NCBI GenBank assembly: GCA_025603075.1
Contig: MU626320.1
Location: forward strand, 45,336 to 109,335
DNA: 64,000 bases
DNA from: Neoconidiobolus thromboides FSU 785
Lineage: Eukaryota > Entomophthoromycota > Entomophthoromycetes > Entomophthorales > Neoconidiobolaceae
Direction: 5' to 3'
Part shown: positions 22,448 to 33,470 of the stretch, one piece after another
Layout of the letters: every line of letters starts with the position of its first letter
How positions within the stretch are numbered: the first letter of the stretch is position 1
Notes under the pieces: model-generated
The model's input: only the letters and a program-made list of their open reading frames with translations
Told to the model about the DNA's origin: nothing
The model's database searches: none
Translations under genes and position numbers: made by a program

Positions 22448-23854
22448 TCATACAATAGGTGGAGGTGGATCAAAAGTGGAGCCTTGGAATGGAGTAGAGA
22501 ATGGTATTTGGTTATTAGCTGTTACAGCATTAGGGTACATTGTTGAAGTGTTCATCATGGAGCCCATTGAATTATTTATCATAGGATTTGTTTGGAATTG
22601 AGTTTGTCCTAAATTTAAGTTTGCATTATTTAAATTAGGGTTTGATGTCATATCAATTTTCTTTTCCAAAATTTCTACATAATTACTTGGGAACATACCA
22701 ACCTTTCCATCCCTTGTACGACCTTGCCACCATTGTGGAGCTGCCCCATTAGTATTGGTTGGAGAGCCTTTAGACAAAATAGCAATAAGATCATCTTTAA
22801 AAAAGTTTAACTCATTAGAATTTTGGCCTTTGAAGTCATAACTAGCTTTAGCAAATTCAAAAGTTTGTTGTGGCATACCGTTTGGACCTATCAGACCTTG
22901 GCTCTTTAATAACTCTTGTTGTTTTTTAGCCATGCGCCTAGCCATGGATTTCATAAATAAATGTAGAAGATAAGGAACACCAAACACTAAACCTAAGAAC
23001 ATGAGGAAAGGTCTGAAAGAATATTTTGGTTTCTCAGAGAATTTCTTAAACTCTTTAGTGCTAATTTCATTTGGGCTAATAGGTGGTCTTTTTCCTACTA
23101 AGCGATAAAGGAAATTACGAACGCTACGATAAATTGCAAATAATGAGAACATTTGCGCAAGCGAGTTTCTAAGCATACCAAAGTGGTCAGCAACTCCTAC
23201 CATAGCCATAAAAGAAGAATGTGTGGCAAAATAAGTGGATTCTAACATCTGTGCAATACCTCCAAAAGTACCAACAACTCTTTCTAAAAGTTGAAATGTA
23301 GATTGTGTTGAAAGTTGCATTTGGTGAGCAAAAGAGGGGTCTTCAGGCCCCATTCTACCTCCATTCATTCCCATACGATTGTAAGGGCCGTATCTGTTCA
23401 TCCCATATCCTCCCATTCCACCATACATTGATCCCATTCCACTACCATAACCACCTCCATACATTGACCCATAGCCTGATCCGTAACTTGATCCATACCC
23501 ACTTCCATATCCTGAGCCATACATTGACCCCATTCCACCTCCATACCCACTACCATAGCTACTTCCATACATTGACCCATAACCTGAGCCATAGCTTGAC
23601 CCATATCCACTTCCATACCCTGATCCATAGCTAGAACTTCCTAAACCGTATGAACTTGTATTGTTACCTAAACCTATATTAGAAGTTGTACTTGAACCAA
23701 AATCAGGTCTTGATGGCAAAGGGGGTTGGGCTGAATTAGCTGAAGAATCGGTCGGAGGGAAAGGTGTGCTGCTTGAACTGGGCGCGGCATTTCCATTAAA
23801 AGATGCTTGTGCGCTATTACCTTTAGTTTCCCATGGCTTTGGTGGTGAGGGCAT
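22448..23854 (-). CDS. PEX13: Peroxisomal import docking protein Pex13
   Basis: A 468-residue intronless protein starting MPSPPKPWETKG, the typical Pex13 N-terminus. A long Tyr/Gly/Ser/Met-rich repeat region spans about residues 70-160 (repeated YGSGYGSSYGSGYGSMYG units). A conserved membrane-associated region follows at about 165-310, including a hydrophobic helix near 283-303. A C-terminal SH3 domain spans about 335-395 (ASYDF, WWQGR, GMFPSNYVEIL). Pex13 sits in the peroxisomal membrane docking complex with Pex14 and binds the cargo receptor Pex5; the YG-rich stretch is reported in other species to help form the permeable import channel. An Asn/Met-rich tail ends FDPPPPIV. The repeat DNA creates several long shadow frames on both strands. 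Confidence 0.93.
   Translation of the reverse strand: MPSPPKPWETKGNSAQASFNGNAAPSSSSTPFPPTDSSANSAQPPLPSRPDFGSSTTSNIGLGNNTSSYGLGSSSYGSGYGSGYGSSYGSGYGSMYGSSYGSGYGGGMGSMYGSGYGSGYGSSYGSGYGSMYGGGYGSGMGSMYGGMGGYGMNRYGPYNRMGMNGGRMGPEDPSFAHQMQLSTQSTFQLLERVVGTFGGIAQMLESTYFATHSSFMAMVGVADHFGMLRNSLAQMFSLFAIYRSVRNFLYRLVGKRPPISPNEISTKEFKKFSEKPKYSFRPFLMFLGLVFGVPYLLHLFMKSMARRMAKKQQELLKSQGLIGPNGMPQQTFEFAKASYDFKGQNSNELNFFKDDLIAILSKGSPTNTNGAAPQWWQGRTRDGKVGMFPSNYVEILEKKIDMTSNPNLNNANLNLGQTQFQTNPMINNSMGSMMNTSTMYPNAVTANNQIPFSTPFQGSTFDPPPPIV
23400..23650 (-). repeat. Degenerate tandem repeat coding YG-rich region
   Basis: Imperfect repeats of a unit encoding YGSGYG / SSYGSG / SMYG inside PEX13. The expansion is in-frame and probably length-variable between strains. 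Confidence 0.75.
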
Positions 23855-25574
23855 TTTTAAATTGAATAAAAGATTGATAAATATAAACTAAATAAATAGA
23901 ATTTGGTAGTATTATGCCCTAACTCTTAGATGATTTTTGTGGTTGTAATAAGTTTGTCGTTCCTATTAAATAGGTTTGAAGCCATAAAATGCCAATTGAT
24001 TGGATAGAAGTTAATTGATTCAGCATTTATTTTTCAAGGGAGAGTGTAACTTTAGCCTTTTAATTGGTTATAATTATTTCATCATTTCTAATTGGATATC
24101 CTTGTAATTACTTAGGCCCGTTTCATTTTCATATGGTAAAGCTAATATTAGTAATAATTAATCAAAGTATAAACCATCACAATATGAGGGTATATTTTTT
24201 GTTCAAGAGTTTTACTAACAATAGTCTTTCCACTCAAATGGCGCTTAAAAAATGGAAAAAGTGATAAAACCAAGAAAATACCCTATATATTAGATATATA
24301 GATAGAAGTGCCAATAAAGAAATAGAAAATGCCAATTTATGCCAAAAATATAAAGCACTATAAATATCTTAAAAGCTTGTTAAATAACGTGCTTATTAAG
24401 ACTATTGGAAAGTTGACTTGATGAAACGTGTAATTAAAATAACTTTATTGCTAAAGAAGAATAATTCTGACTCTTAAAGGTCTTTGCAACGGTATAACAT
24501 TAAGACCAATTACATCTTTGAAACTATTTAAGTTTTATCATTTCAAATTTAATTTATAAAGATAGATTTTTCACAAAACGAGTTACTGATCTTAACTCTT
24601 TAAAACTAGTTAAACTAGAACACAAGGAGTAATATAAAACGTACAATTATTAAATTCCAATGAGCTTATCAATATATACCGAAATATAGGACAAATGATT
24701 AGGAAGTTCTTTTGTAATTGTGGCATATTACTGATTGATAAAAAAGAGTTTGTGAAATCAAAAATTGATATTATGAAGCTTAATTCTATTCTAGGAAGCA
24801 CATAATTAAAAGAGCTAATGAAAAGATCGATTGTTTACAATACACCTTTCTCGGGGCTGAAAACGTAAATTCTAATTGAAGCAGTGTAAACTTAAAGTTG
24901 TAAAGGAAATTCATATTGAATTGTACTTTTCATTAGTAAAACAGCTAGCTTGAAGAAGTGAATAAATAAGTTGTAAAGCCTAATAATTTGAAAAACAGTA
25001 AATTAAAAAGAAACCGGGTACATCGAGATGAAGTAATAACATATCAAAAGGGATTAAACTTCCTCGTGAAATTTTAATATAACTGAAGTACGGGAAAGAC
25101 AATTGAATTGAGTAGTAGGTAGTGTTTACTATAGTAGCGTTAAAACTCCAAGGATAGGAATTATAAACAAATAGCACATTGTCTTATGGTTTTTTTATAC
25201 AAAACATTAATTATAAAATTAATTTCTTAAGTTTTATTGTCCGATGATTTTTTCCACTTCCCTGTCAATTGAACAGTAAAATGTGAATAATAAGTAGTAT
25301 TATATACTGCTGCCTACAAAAATCCAATTGGGTTTACTTTAAGGTATATCTAGAAACTTCTACTTGCTTTCTCATTCTTTTCTATTAGTAATATCAATCT
25401 TTTCGGACCATCGTACCCATGGGGAATCTATAATTTCATAAATATTAGCTTTAGATTGTTAAACTTCTAAAACTTGATTTAGGAATAATATTTTTTATGA
25501 CGAAATCTTCAAGAATAGTATAAAAACAAATTCAAAATCACAAAAACAATTTTAAATTCAATTCATTTTAAACA
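23855..25574. other. Divergent intergenic region
   Basis: Holds the PEX13 promoter on its left and the first NmrA-like gene's promoter on its right. Contains one MITE (24185-24285). Minus-strand frames of 63-65 codons at 24610-24801 and 24980-25177 have no family features and no supporting splice partners. Confidence 0.6.
24185..24285. mobile_element. MITE copy
   Basis: TA-flanked. Reads GAGTTTTACTAACAATAG, TTTCCACTCAAATGGCGC, GGAAAAAGTGATAAAACC and ends ATACCCTA, the opposite orientation to copies such as 4619-4717. Confidence 0.75.
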
Positions 25575-26529
25575 ATGTCAACTTCAACAATTCCAAAAGA
25601 ATACCAAAGAGTCGCAATTGCTGGAGGAACTGGTGCAATAGGTCGTAGCATCGCTGAGGAGCTTTTAAAAAATAAAGACATTAAATTAAGAATCTTAACT
25701 CGAGCCTCAAGCGGAGAAGATACCAAGAAAGAGTTAAAAGAAAAATATGTCCAGGCTGGTGGAGAGCTTGTAGAGATCGATTACAACTCTCAAGAAAGCC
25801 TTGTAAAGGCATTAGGGGGAATTGACGTAGTAATATCAGCATTAAGTACTCCGGATTTTGTAGTGGTAAATAGCAATTTGATTGATGCTTCTGTTAAATC
25901 AAAGGTAAAGCTCTTTATCCCATCAGAGTTTGGGGCCGAAGTAGAAGGGTAAGTTTGAATTAATACACATAAGACAAATGATTAATTTAAATTATTTTAG
26001 AGTTGAAAATCCGTTCACCTCCCCAAAATGGGCTGTTAGAAAGCATCTTGAAAGCTCTGGACTTGATTATATCTATTACAATAATGGATTTTTTATTGAG
26101 CATTTGCTAGCAGATTTATTCGGTATAAATGTACACAGCCATGAAGCTAAAGTTATTGGTAGTGGGGACACAAAGCTTACTGTTACTAGTATAAATGATG
26201 TTGGTAGGTTTGTTGCCCAAACATATTTCTTGCCTGAAGTTAGAAATCAGTTTGTTGATATCGTTGGGGAAAATACTACCATGAATAAGATATTTAAAGA
26301 TATTTCTGAGATTAGTGGTAAGCCATTTAAAGTTGAAAAAATCCCAATTGAAGAAGCCAATAAAGTGATCAATGACAAAAATACTGATTCCTTTGCATCA
26401 GTTCCTTATTTATTTGGAAGAGATATTGACAACGGTGATGTGTACCTCAAAGGGAATTCAAACCATCTTTTACCAAATTTTAAGTTTCTGTCAGTCAAGG
26501 AGTACGTTAAACAAGCTTTTTTTAGTTAA
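25575..26529 (+). CDS. NmrA-like NAD(P)-binding reductase, copy 1
   Basis: Two exons (25575-25948, 26001-26529; 52-nt intron) encode 300 residues. The N-terminal Rossmann motif RVAIAGGTGAIGRSIAEELL (residues ~11-30) is the dinucleotide site. The chain ALGGIDVVISALST and LFIPSEFG match the NmrA/isoflavone-reductase-like atypical short-chain dehydrogenases; the family substrate-side lysine region follows (PFTSPKWAVRKHLESSG). Such proteins either reduce small aromatic substrates with NADPH or act as redox-sensing regulators; which applies here cannot be told. The intron splits after EVEG at the same place as in the paralogue at 27536-28490. No signal peptide, so cytosolic. Confidence 0.88.
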
Positions 26530-27535
26530 ACGATAGTTAGCTGTAAATAAAATTTCAAAGTTTAATACTACTTTTGCCTTTTATTGTCATAAAAAATAAT
26601 ATAACTTTTTAATAAGCATAAATTTTAATATGGGAATGGTTATTTTGTTTCATTATTTTTACCATTTTTTATTCAGCATAAAATTAAGAAGGATTAGAGG
26701 TATATCTTTTTGGTTCCATTGTTTTATCTGCTTTTTCAAGCACCATTGAGCGGAAAATACAATAAAATCCATATAGGCATGCCCCTTAACAAAACTACTG
26801 AAATAAAAAATATGCGATCATATAATATTTGAAACTTTTATCATTTTAACTAGAAATCAATTATTACTGTATTTTATAATTCCAACAATACTAAACTATG
26901 TATTTATTTGATAATATACCACTAAAACATGAATTTTAAAAAGTCGATGATGGTAGTAAAACTGTCTATTCTTAAAATTCTGGTAAACTTAAATATCTGT
27001 ATTTTCAATAATCAATAAAGGTTCAGATATTTTAAAATTAATTGCTAGTTGATACTCAATAGCTGTTTTATTAATGATGTATGCAATTGAATTAGTAATA
27101 TCAAATCCAAAATTCCAGCTAGGTTAGACTAATTTGGTAGGAAACAATAACTTTTTAATTTTAGCAGTGTATCAGTAAGAATTCCGACTTTACTAGGCTA
27201 ATTCAATTAAAAAATATTATTATGTCTAAAAAATCCGATTTAATGTACTTTTTGTCCAAGTAAGTATTTTAAGCGAAAATTCCGACTAGGTCATCCTAAT
27301 AATAAGGAAGGAGCAATACTCCATACCTTTATTTGATTAAGCAATCAAACCTTCCATTATTTTGAATTTTAAAAATTTATCATTACTAATAACGTTATAC
27401 AACTATGTCATAGGATAAAAAACGTCACAAGGGTTCTAACTCTTATCTTATTATATTACCACTACTACGAAAAAGTATAAAAGCCACACCTTGGTATCCT
27501 TTTAATTTAAAACAAACACATTTAAAAAAATCAAA
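26530..27535. other. Spacer between tandem paralogues
   Basis: About 1 kb between the two NmrA-like genes. It contains a degenerate, apparently nested MITE (about 26629-26789). The last ~100 bases before the second gene include a TATA-like TATAAAAG at about 27476, the likely promoter. Confidence 0.55.
26629..26789. mobile_element. Degenerate, possibly nested MITE
   Basis: Begins TGGGAATGGTTATTTTG with CATTATTTTTACCATTTTTT like a left end. A second left-end-like segment starts about 26703 (GGTATATCTTTTTGG), and the right end is a decayed GGCATGCCCCTTA. Boundaries are uncertain. Confidence 0.4.
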
Positions 27536-28490
27536 ATGACTTTGTCAACTATCCCAAACAATCTTAAGAGAGTAGCTATTGCTGGTGGTACTGGAACCCT
27601 CGGTCAGAACCTTACGGAGGAATTTCTGAAAATTGAAGGAATTAAAGTAAAAGTATTAACTAGAAAAAGTAATGGTGAAGTGAGTAATCCACAATTGAAA
27701 GAGAAATTTGTTAAATGCGGTGCTGAAGTTATCGAGGTTGATTACAATAATCAAAGTGACTTAAACGCTGCATTGAACGAAATTGATGTGGTAGTATCAG
27801 CTTTAAGCAGCCTTGATTTTACAAAGATTAATTTAGCTTTGCTTAACGCAGCAGTTGAAAATAATGTCAATTTATTTGTACCTTCTGAGTTCTTTAGTAA
27901 AGTAGATGGGTATTTTTATTTAATTTCATTTTGGTTCTAATTTTATTAACTTTACCGTTAGAATTGACAATCCATTCACTACTCCAAAGGCCGAAATTAG
28001 AAAACACCTTGAGAAATCTGGTTTAAATTACATTTACTATAACTGTGGATTTTTTTATGAGCATATAACTAGTGAGCTTTTCGGTATTGATGTTATTAAC
28101 AATAAAGCCAAAATTGTAGGTTCTGGAAACACAAAGCTCAATATAACTCGTATTAGAGATGTTGCTAGCTTTGTTGCAAAAACTTATCATTTGCCTGAGC
28201 TCAGAAATGGTCACGTCAATATATCTTCTCAGGTCACAACCATGAACGAAATTGTAAGAGAAATAGGCGAAGTTGGCCAAAAGCCATTAGAGACAGAGCA
28301 TATTGACTTGAGAGAAATCGAAAAATCAATCATCGAGAAAGCTGAAGATTTTTATTATCTCTTGTTTGCGCATTTTGGGAAAGATATCGAGCTTGGAAAT
28401 GTTTACATTGAAAAAAGTTCAAACTATTTGCTTCCTGAGTTTAAGTTTGAGTCTTTAAAAGAGTATATCAAGCAAACATATTTTAACTAA
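27536..28490 (+). CDS. NmrA-like NAD(P)-binding reductase, copy 2
   Basis: Two exons (27536-27909, 27962-28490; 52-nt intron) encode 300 residues, exactly the length, exon sizes and intron phase of copy 1. Rossmann motif RVAIAGGTGTLGQNLTEEFL; then NEIDVVVSALSS, LFVPSEF and PFTTPKAEIRKHLEKSG. The last part (LGNVYIEKSSNYLLPEFKFESLKEYIKQ) mirrors copy 1. The two are clear tandem duplicates that have diverged substantially in protein sequence, so both are probably functional. Function as for copy 1: an NADPH-dependent reductase or redox-responsive regulator, substrate unknown. Its conserved second exon is open throughout, without frameshift or internal stop. Confidence 0.87.
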
Positions 28491-30050
28491 TGTGATCTTT
28501 TAAAATAAAATTCAAATACTAAGAATATTTAAGTATGATTAAGGTTTTGTAGTTTTCTAGATAAAGTTTAAACAAATTAAATATTAAATCATCTATAAAA
28601 ATAATGATCAATTTGTATAAAATGGATAATCTATAAAATAAAATATAACTAATATCAATTGTTGACTATTTGATAATTTTATTAAATTGAATGGAACATG
28701 GGAATCTGTTTTTTAAGAAATTTACTAATAGAATAGTCTTTCCACTTAAATAGCGCTTAAAGATAGAAAAAGTGATAAAACCAAAAACATCCTCATATAT
28801 ATTTAATAAATGGAATAAAGTACATAATTACCAATGCTTTTTTACCACATCGAATTAGGTCCCATTGAAGGATTACTTAAGTAAATATATAATATGAGGG
28901 ACGTCAGCTATGAATTAAAGCCAAAATCATATACAAAATCTAACAAACTTCTAGATTATTATAGATTGTAAGAGGTCTAGCCTTATGATATCTTTTAATA
29001 CGTTTATCAATCATATTAATTTGGTTTTATGAAAGAAGAAAATTCGAAATTGATGTTACTTTTTTGATAATAAAACAAAAGCTATTATATGGAAAAACTT
29101 ATTTATTTACATAAAGAACAATTAATTCTACAATATATTAATTTAATATTAAAAATTGTTATAGCTTAAATTGAAATTGTTATAGCTTAAATTAAGAAAT
29201 ATTCTTATTTTGGGTAAACTAAATTAAAAAGTGATTTTTGAGTTATTTGATTTGAAATGAGTCAAATAGGCTTTATGCCCTATCAAGGGTGAAAGAGCTA
29301 TTTCAAAGTAATAAAGTTATTTTAGTATTCACAAGATACAAAAAGGCTTGATAGGATATTTGACAGTTTCACTCCTTCAAGGTATCTAAAAAAACATGAT
29401 AAAAAAATGAGATGAATTACGCTGGCATTAATATATAACTCACAAATATACCATAACAGTGAAAGTTAAAGTATTATCCCAAAGCTTATAATAAAATGCC
29501 TTTCTAAGGTCCACTACTCATATATATTTTTATATCAACTGATTTTTTTACAAAAGAAATATAGTTTGCCCTACTTGATATTTTAATAACTAACATTATT
29601 AGTACTATAAATGTATAGCCCCAAAGTAGATATATATCATTCAAATATTAGCGAAAAGAATATATTAACTGTAATTAAGCAGTGTATCTAACCAAATACA
29701 AATTTTAATTAATAAATATGACAAATAAAGTAATAGCGTCCTAGATAGTATTAAAATAACTCATAAAACAATTTAAATTAACCTAAGTTATAATTATATT
29801 TAATAAATTCAAATACTTGAAATAAAGGCTAAAACGTCTACTTCTAAATTTGGTAAATTAAAGAGGCTTTAATCTACAGGCAAAAAAATAATTAAAAGTT
29901 TTAATAAGCTGGTTCTTTAATAAAATATACCATGTCGCATAAATTGTTAATGCGCTATTTTATGTATGTTAAATATGTCTAAAAGTTGGTCCAAAAGAAA
30001 CATATAATAAGACCAAGAAGTTATCTCTACCACTAAAAAAACAATCAAGA
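28491..30050. other. Intergenic region
   Basis: About 1.5 kb with no gene. Contains one MITE (28699-28795) and a small direct duplication, two copies of AAATTGTTATAGCTTAAATT around 29152-29195. Confidence 0.6.
28699..28795. mobile_element. MITE copy
   Basis: Begins TGGGAATCTGTTTTTT, contains CTTTCCACTTAAATAGCGC and GAAAAAGTGATAAAACC, and ends ACATCCTCA before TA. The left flank is CA instead of TA, a single change from the usual site. Confidence 0.68.
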
Positions 30051-31778
30051 ATGAAGTTTCTAGTACTATTCAGTTATCTGGCTCATTTAGCAATAAGCAA
30101 AACTGTGAAGCAAGAATGGACACTTAAAGATGGAGATATAGCCCCTGATAACTTCTTATTTAAGGGCATATTGATCAATGATAAGTTCCCTGGTCCACAG
30201 ATTAATGCCGTAACTAGTGATGCTATTGAAATCAAAGTAAATAATAATCTGCATAAGAATGTAACCATTCATTGGCATGGGATTACTCAAAAGGGATCAA
30301 TTAAAGCAGATGGGGTGCCTTATGTAACACAAGAACCTATTATGCCAGGAAAGAGCTATACCTATAAATTTAAAGTATACGACCAAAGCGGGACTTACTT
30401 CTACCATGCACATACAGATATGGACTCCGAACATATCTATGGATCTTTGATTATTGAAGATAAAAAAGAGGTATGGGATGATATTGTCAAATTTAATAAG
30501 GATTACAAATACGATGAAGATGTTGTATTATTACTATCTGAAAGATGGCATAAATCAACTGAAGAATTAATAGATGGAATGAATAACCCGCCGTTTAGAT
30601 TTCCTAATCAATCACAAAGTATTTTAACCAATGGTAGAACATATCAAAAATGGGGTGATAAAGATGATGCTGAATCAAAAACTTTTAATAATGGATTTAG
30701 TGTTACTAACGTAAAGCCAGACAAGGTATACAGATTAAGATTGATAGCTGCAAATGGATTCTCTTTATTCACTTTCAATATTGAAGGCCATGAAATGACT
30801 ATTATCGAAGCAGACGGTACTTTAGTTGACCCTGTTAAAGTTGATCGGGTGGAACTAAGCAGTGGACAGCGCTATTCTGTGTTATTAAAAACAAATAAAA
30901 AAGTAGATAATTACTACATGTATACTCAAGTGAGTGATGAATTCAGACCTGAGGCACATAGACCAGTAGCAAAAAACGGGGTTGCTATCCTTCATTATGA
31001 TGGTGCAAAGAGTACTTCATCCCTAATACGTAAAGAGAAGCAGGCTCCTGGATTACAGTATGAATACTCTCATTGGGTAGAATCCAAATTGTTCACTTCA
31101 AAATGGTATAATAAAGGGTTATCCAAGCATTTTTATCCGGTACCAAAGAAGGCAACTAAAGAAATAAATTTAATCGTTACTTTAAGAAAGCCAAATGACT
31201 TAGCTAGATGGTTTATAAATGATGTTGAAAACAAACCAAGAGATACTGTATTAGTAGATGATATGGAAACAGGAAAATACAAGCCAACAAAAGGAATTTA
31301 TGAGATTAACGAAGGTGATGATGTTCAAATTATCCTACAACATACCATGCCACCTGGATTACCTTGTGAAGCACATCCATGGCATTTACATGGACATTCC
31401 TTTTATGTTGTTGGTCGTGGCGATGGGTTTTATGATCCAAAAGTGGATGGTCTAAAGATTGACAACTATTTGGCAACCACTAAAAACATACCTATTTTAA
31501 GAGACACTTATACTCACTTTATTACTGACATTCCAGAAGTTGGTAAACCAATAAATCAAACTAATTCTAGACTTGGTCCTGTTGATAATCATATAGACAT
31601 GTTCTCAAATTTGAAACGTATGGAAGATAATTCTCTCAATGCAAATGATCTTCCCTGTGGTTGGTACGCCATTCGCTTTAAAGCTGATAATCCAGGCTCT
31701 TGGTTTATGCATTGTCATATGGCGGCTCATATGATTATGGGAAAAATAGTGATTGTCAACTATGTTCCTAAGAACTAG
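30051..31778 (+). CDS. Secreted multicopper oxidase (laccase-like)
   Basis: A 575-residue intronless protein with a signal peptide (residues 1-16, FLVLFSYLAHLAIS). Three cupredoxin domains are marked by the four copper motifs: IHWHG at about 74-78, FYHAHTD at about 116-122, HPWHLHGHSF near 442-451, and WFMHCHMAAH at about 551-560. The type 1 Cys and both type 2/3 His clusters are intact. Such enzymes oxidise phenols, metals or pigments with O2. No C-terminal transmembrane helix exists, so this is a free secreted enzyme and not a Fet3-type membrane ferroxidase. The residue five after the last copper His, normally Leu, Phe or Met (axial to type 1 copper), is Lys here (HMIMGK). Substrate cannot be told from sequence. 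Confidence 0.9.
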   Translation: MKFLVLFSYLAHLAISKTVKQEWTLKDGDIAPDNFLFKGILINDKFPGPQINAVTSDAIEIKVNNNLHKNVTIHWHGITQKGSIKADGVPYVTQEPIMPGKSYTYKFKVYDQSGTYFYHAHTDMDSEHIYGSLIIEDKKEVWDDIVKFNKDYKYDEDVVLLLSERWHKSTEELIDGMNNPPFRFPNQSQSILTNGRTYQKWGDKDDAESKTFNNGFSVTNVKPDKVYRLRLIAANGFSLFTFNIEGHEMTIIEADGTLVDPVKVDRVELSSGQRYSVLLKTNKKVDNYYMYTQVSDEFRPEAHRPVAKNGVAILHYDGAKSTSSLIRKEKQAPGLQYEYSHWVESKLFTSKWYNKGLSKHFYPVPKKATKEINLIVTLRKPNDLARWFINDVENKPRDTVLVDDMETGKYKPTKGIYEINEGDDVQIILQHTMPPGLPCEAHPWHLHGHSFYVVGRGDGFYDPKVDGLKIDNYLATTKNIPILRDTYTHFITDIPEVGKPINQTNSRLGPVDNHIDMFSNLKRMEDNSLNANDLPCGWYAIRFKADNPGSWFMHCHMAAHMIMGKIVIVNYVPKN

Positions 31779-32620
31779 GTTATATCTATATGAATGCTTT
31801 GAATTTATTTTATTATTTGTTTTAAAGATGGATAACCTTACGATAATAAATAAGTATTTTATTTTCAAAATGAAAATTTTGCTTTTTTTGAGCTCCTACT
31901 TTATTTTATATTAAACTCTTAAGTAATAAGAATAAAAGCTAAGACAGATTATCATCACAACAATCATTGGAAAAGTATCTTTTTTAAATATAAAAATAAA
32001 TCTTCATGGTCTTTTTAATAAGCCATATATTCAGCTAGTTGCTTAATATCCAATGACAAGACTAACGAAGTTGCTGAAAGAAATAAAATAACAAAGTTAT
32101 ATTTAGTAGATATGGTTGCTTATTTAATTTAATTTAACAAAAGTATTGGTGCTTTGCAAAAGTAATTGGTTTTAAAGTCTAGTTATATCTGAATAAAGAC
32201 AATACAGTCATTTGTGTATTTACAAAAGGAAAACATTGAAGCTGGTGAAATTCAGAACAAGTCCCAATGTAAGCACATAAGCATTTCACCAAATAGGGTG
32301 TAAATATAAATTTATCAGACACGTTGTCTTACAAGATAGTTAAATGATAAGTGTAAAAACAAGTATTTAATTATATTTTTAGTCCCTTGTGTCATTGAAT
32401 AAATCCTAATTCATCATCTTAGTTACAGAACTATAATGCTATTTACTATTCCTTGCACTATAAAACATTTAAAATGTGCTCAAAATAAGCATAAAATTTA
32501 TACTAAACTATTAAGATCAAAGTAATAAAACTAAAACAAATTTCAGGCAAAGTCATTTATTTGAATAGATGCAAGACAAGCAAAAAAGGTAACATAAGAG
32601 TAGTATTAACTCACACTAGC
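31779..32620. other. Convergent intergenic region
   Basis: Lies between the 3' ends of the oxidase and the small secreted protein. AT-rich, no gene or repeat family recognised. Confidence 0.5.
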
Positions 32621-33001
32621 TTATGGACGGCGGCAGAAGCGTTCTCTGCGACAGAAAGCAAAACGGCAGCAACGGCGGGAGTAGCGGCATCCTCTACGGC
32701 GGCACATTCTTTCAAGAGTTCCATTGCGTTCTTCATCTTCTTCTGCTGGCATACCACCTTTCATTTTCTTGATTTCACCTTCACCTTCTTCACCTTCACC
32801 CATTTCTTTTTTCCCTGCAACCTTACCAATTACGACCAACTTTGGGATAGTGGCAACGACGCCCACTTGGCTGTTCATAGGGTCCATTGAGGAGCTGAGG
32901 GAGTGACGCTCAGCAAAGTTGATGGAATTAATATCACCGCTTTGAAGATTAGCATAAGCTAAAGTGACACTGGCTAAAGCTAAGACCGAAATAAATCTCA
33001 T
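32621..33001 (-). CDS. Small secreted protein with Arg/Cys-rich tail (frame uncertain at C-terminus)
   Basis: An intronless frame of 126 residues. Residues 1-17 are a clear signal peptide (MRFISVLALASVTLAYA). A middle part carries an acidic, Glu/Gly/Lys-rich segment (residues ~68-92). As read, the last ~27 residues are strongly basic with six cysteines, the layout of a precursor with an acidic propeptide and a cationic disulphide-rich peptide. The same GC-rich DNA (about 32625-32710) is also open in the next frame, where it codes an alanine-rich helical stretch looking at least as natural, ending just beyond at about 32609. No simple intron joins the two. So either the basic tail is real, or the gene has a frameshift. 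Family not recognised. Confidence 0.55.
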   Translation of the reverse strand: MRFISVLALASVTLAYANLQSGDINSINFAERHSLSSSMDPMNSQVGVVATIPKLVVIGKVAGKKEMGEGEEGEGEIKKMKGGMPAEEDEERNGTLERMCRRRGCRYSRRCCRFAFCRRERFCRRP

Positions 33002-33465
33002 TTTGTTTATTTTTTTTAGAAGTCAAAACGGAGTCTTTTATAGTCTGTGGTTGATCATATCTATGACTTTAAAATATTATGGATAGGCAATATTTGGGTC
33101 TGAATTATAGAGTTAATAAAGTTTAAAGGAATACAATGAAGTAAAGTAGGGTTTTTATTGTTTTTAAGTTTAAACGAAATGTTTAATAAATATCTCATTA
33201 CTATTAAGTTCAAATAAAACAAAAGACTTGATTATTTTACTGTCATAAAGCTTAAACAAAAATTAACTAAAAATTAATGTCAAAATAAATCAGTAATAGG
33301 GAATTTGTTTAGCTTTATTGTTGTACTAAAATTATTGAATTGATAGAACATGTCAAAATAGATTAATGATAATAAATCCCGTTAGCTTTATTAATGTTGC
33401 AATAGAATTTAATAATAGAACATGTCAAAATAAATCAATAGTGATTAATCCCATTAGCTTTATTA
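33002..33465. other. Intergenic region with tandem repeat
   Basis: Upstream region of the small secreted protein and 3' flank of SAM50. It is partly made of three ~73-bp imperfect repeats described separately. No gene. Confidence 0.6.
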
Positions 33466-33470
33466 TTATA
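33278..33470. repeat. Three imperfect ~73-bp tandem repeats
   Basis: Copies start at 33278, 33351 and 33423, each with TGTCAAAATA(A/G)AT then TTAGCTTTATT. Spacing is 73 and 72 bp. The third copy runs into the stop codon of SAM50 (33466-33468), so the array is in its 3' flank. Confidence 0.7.

Noticed and set aside
23305-23891. Long frames rich in His/Thr/Leu on the plus strand opposite PEX13
   Set aside because: Shadows of the tyrosine-glycine repeat DNA of PEX13; the Pex13 frame has clear domains.
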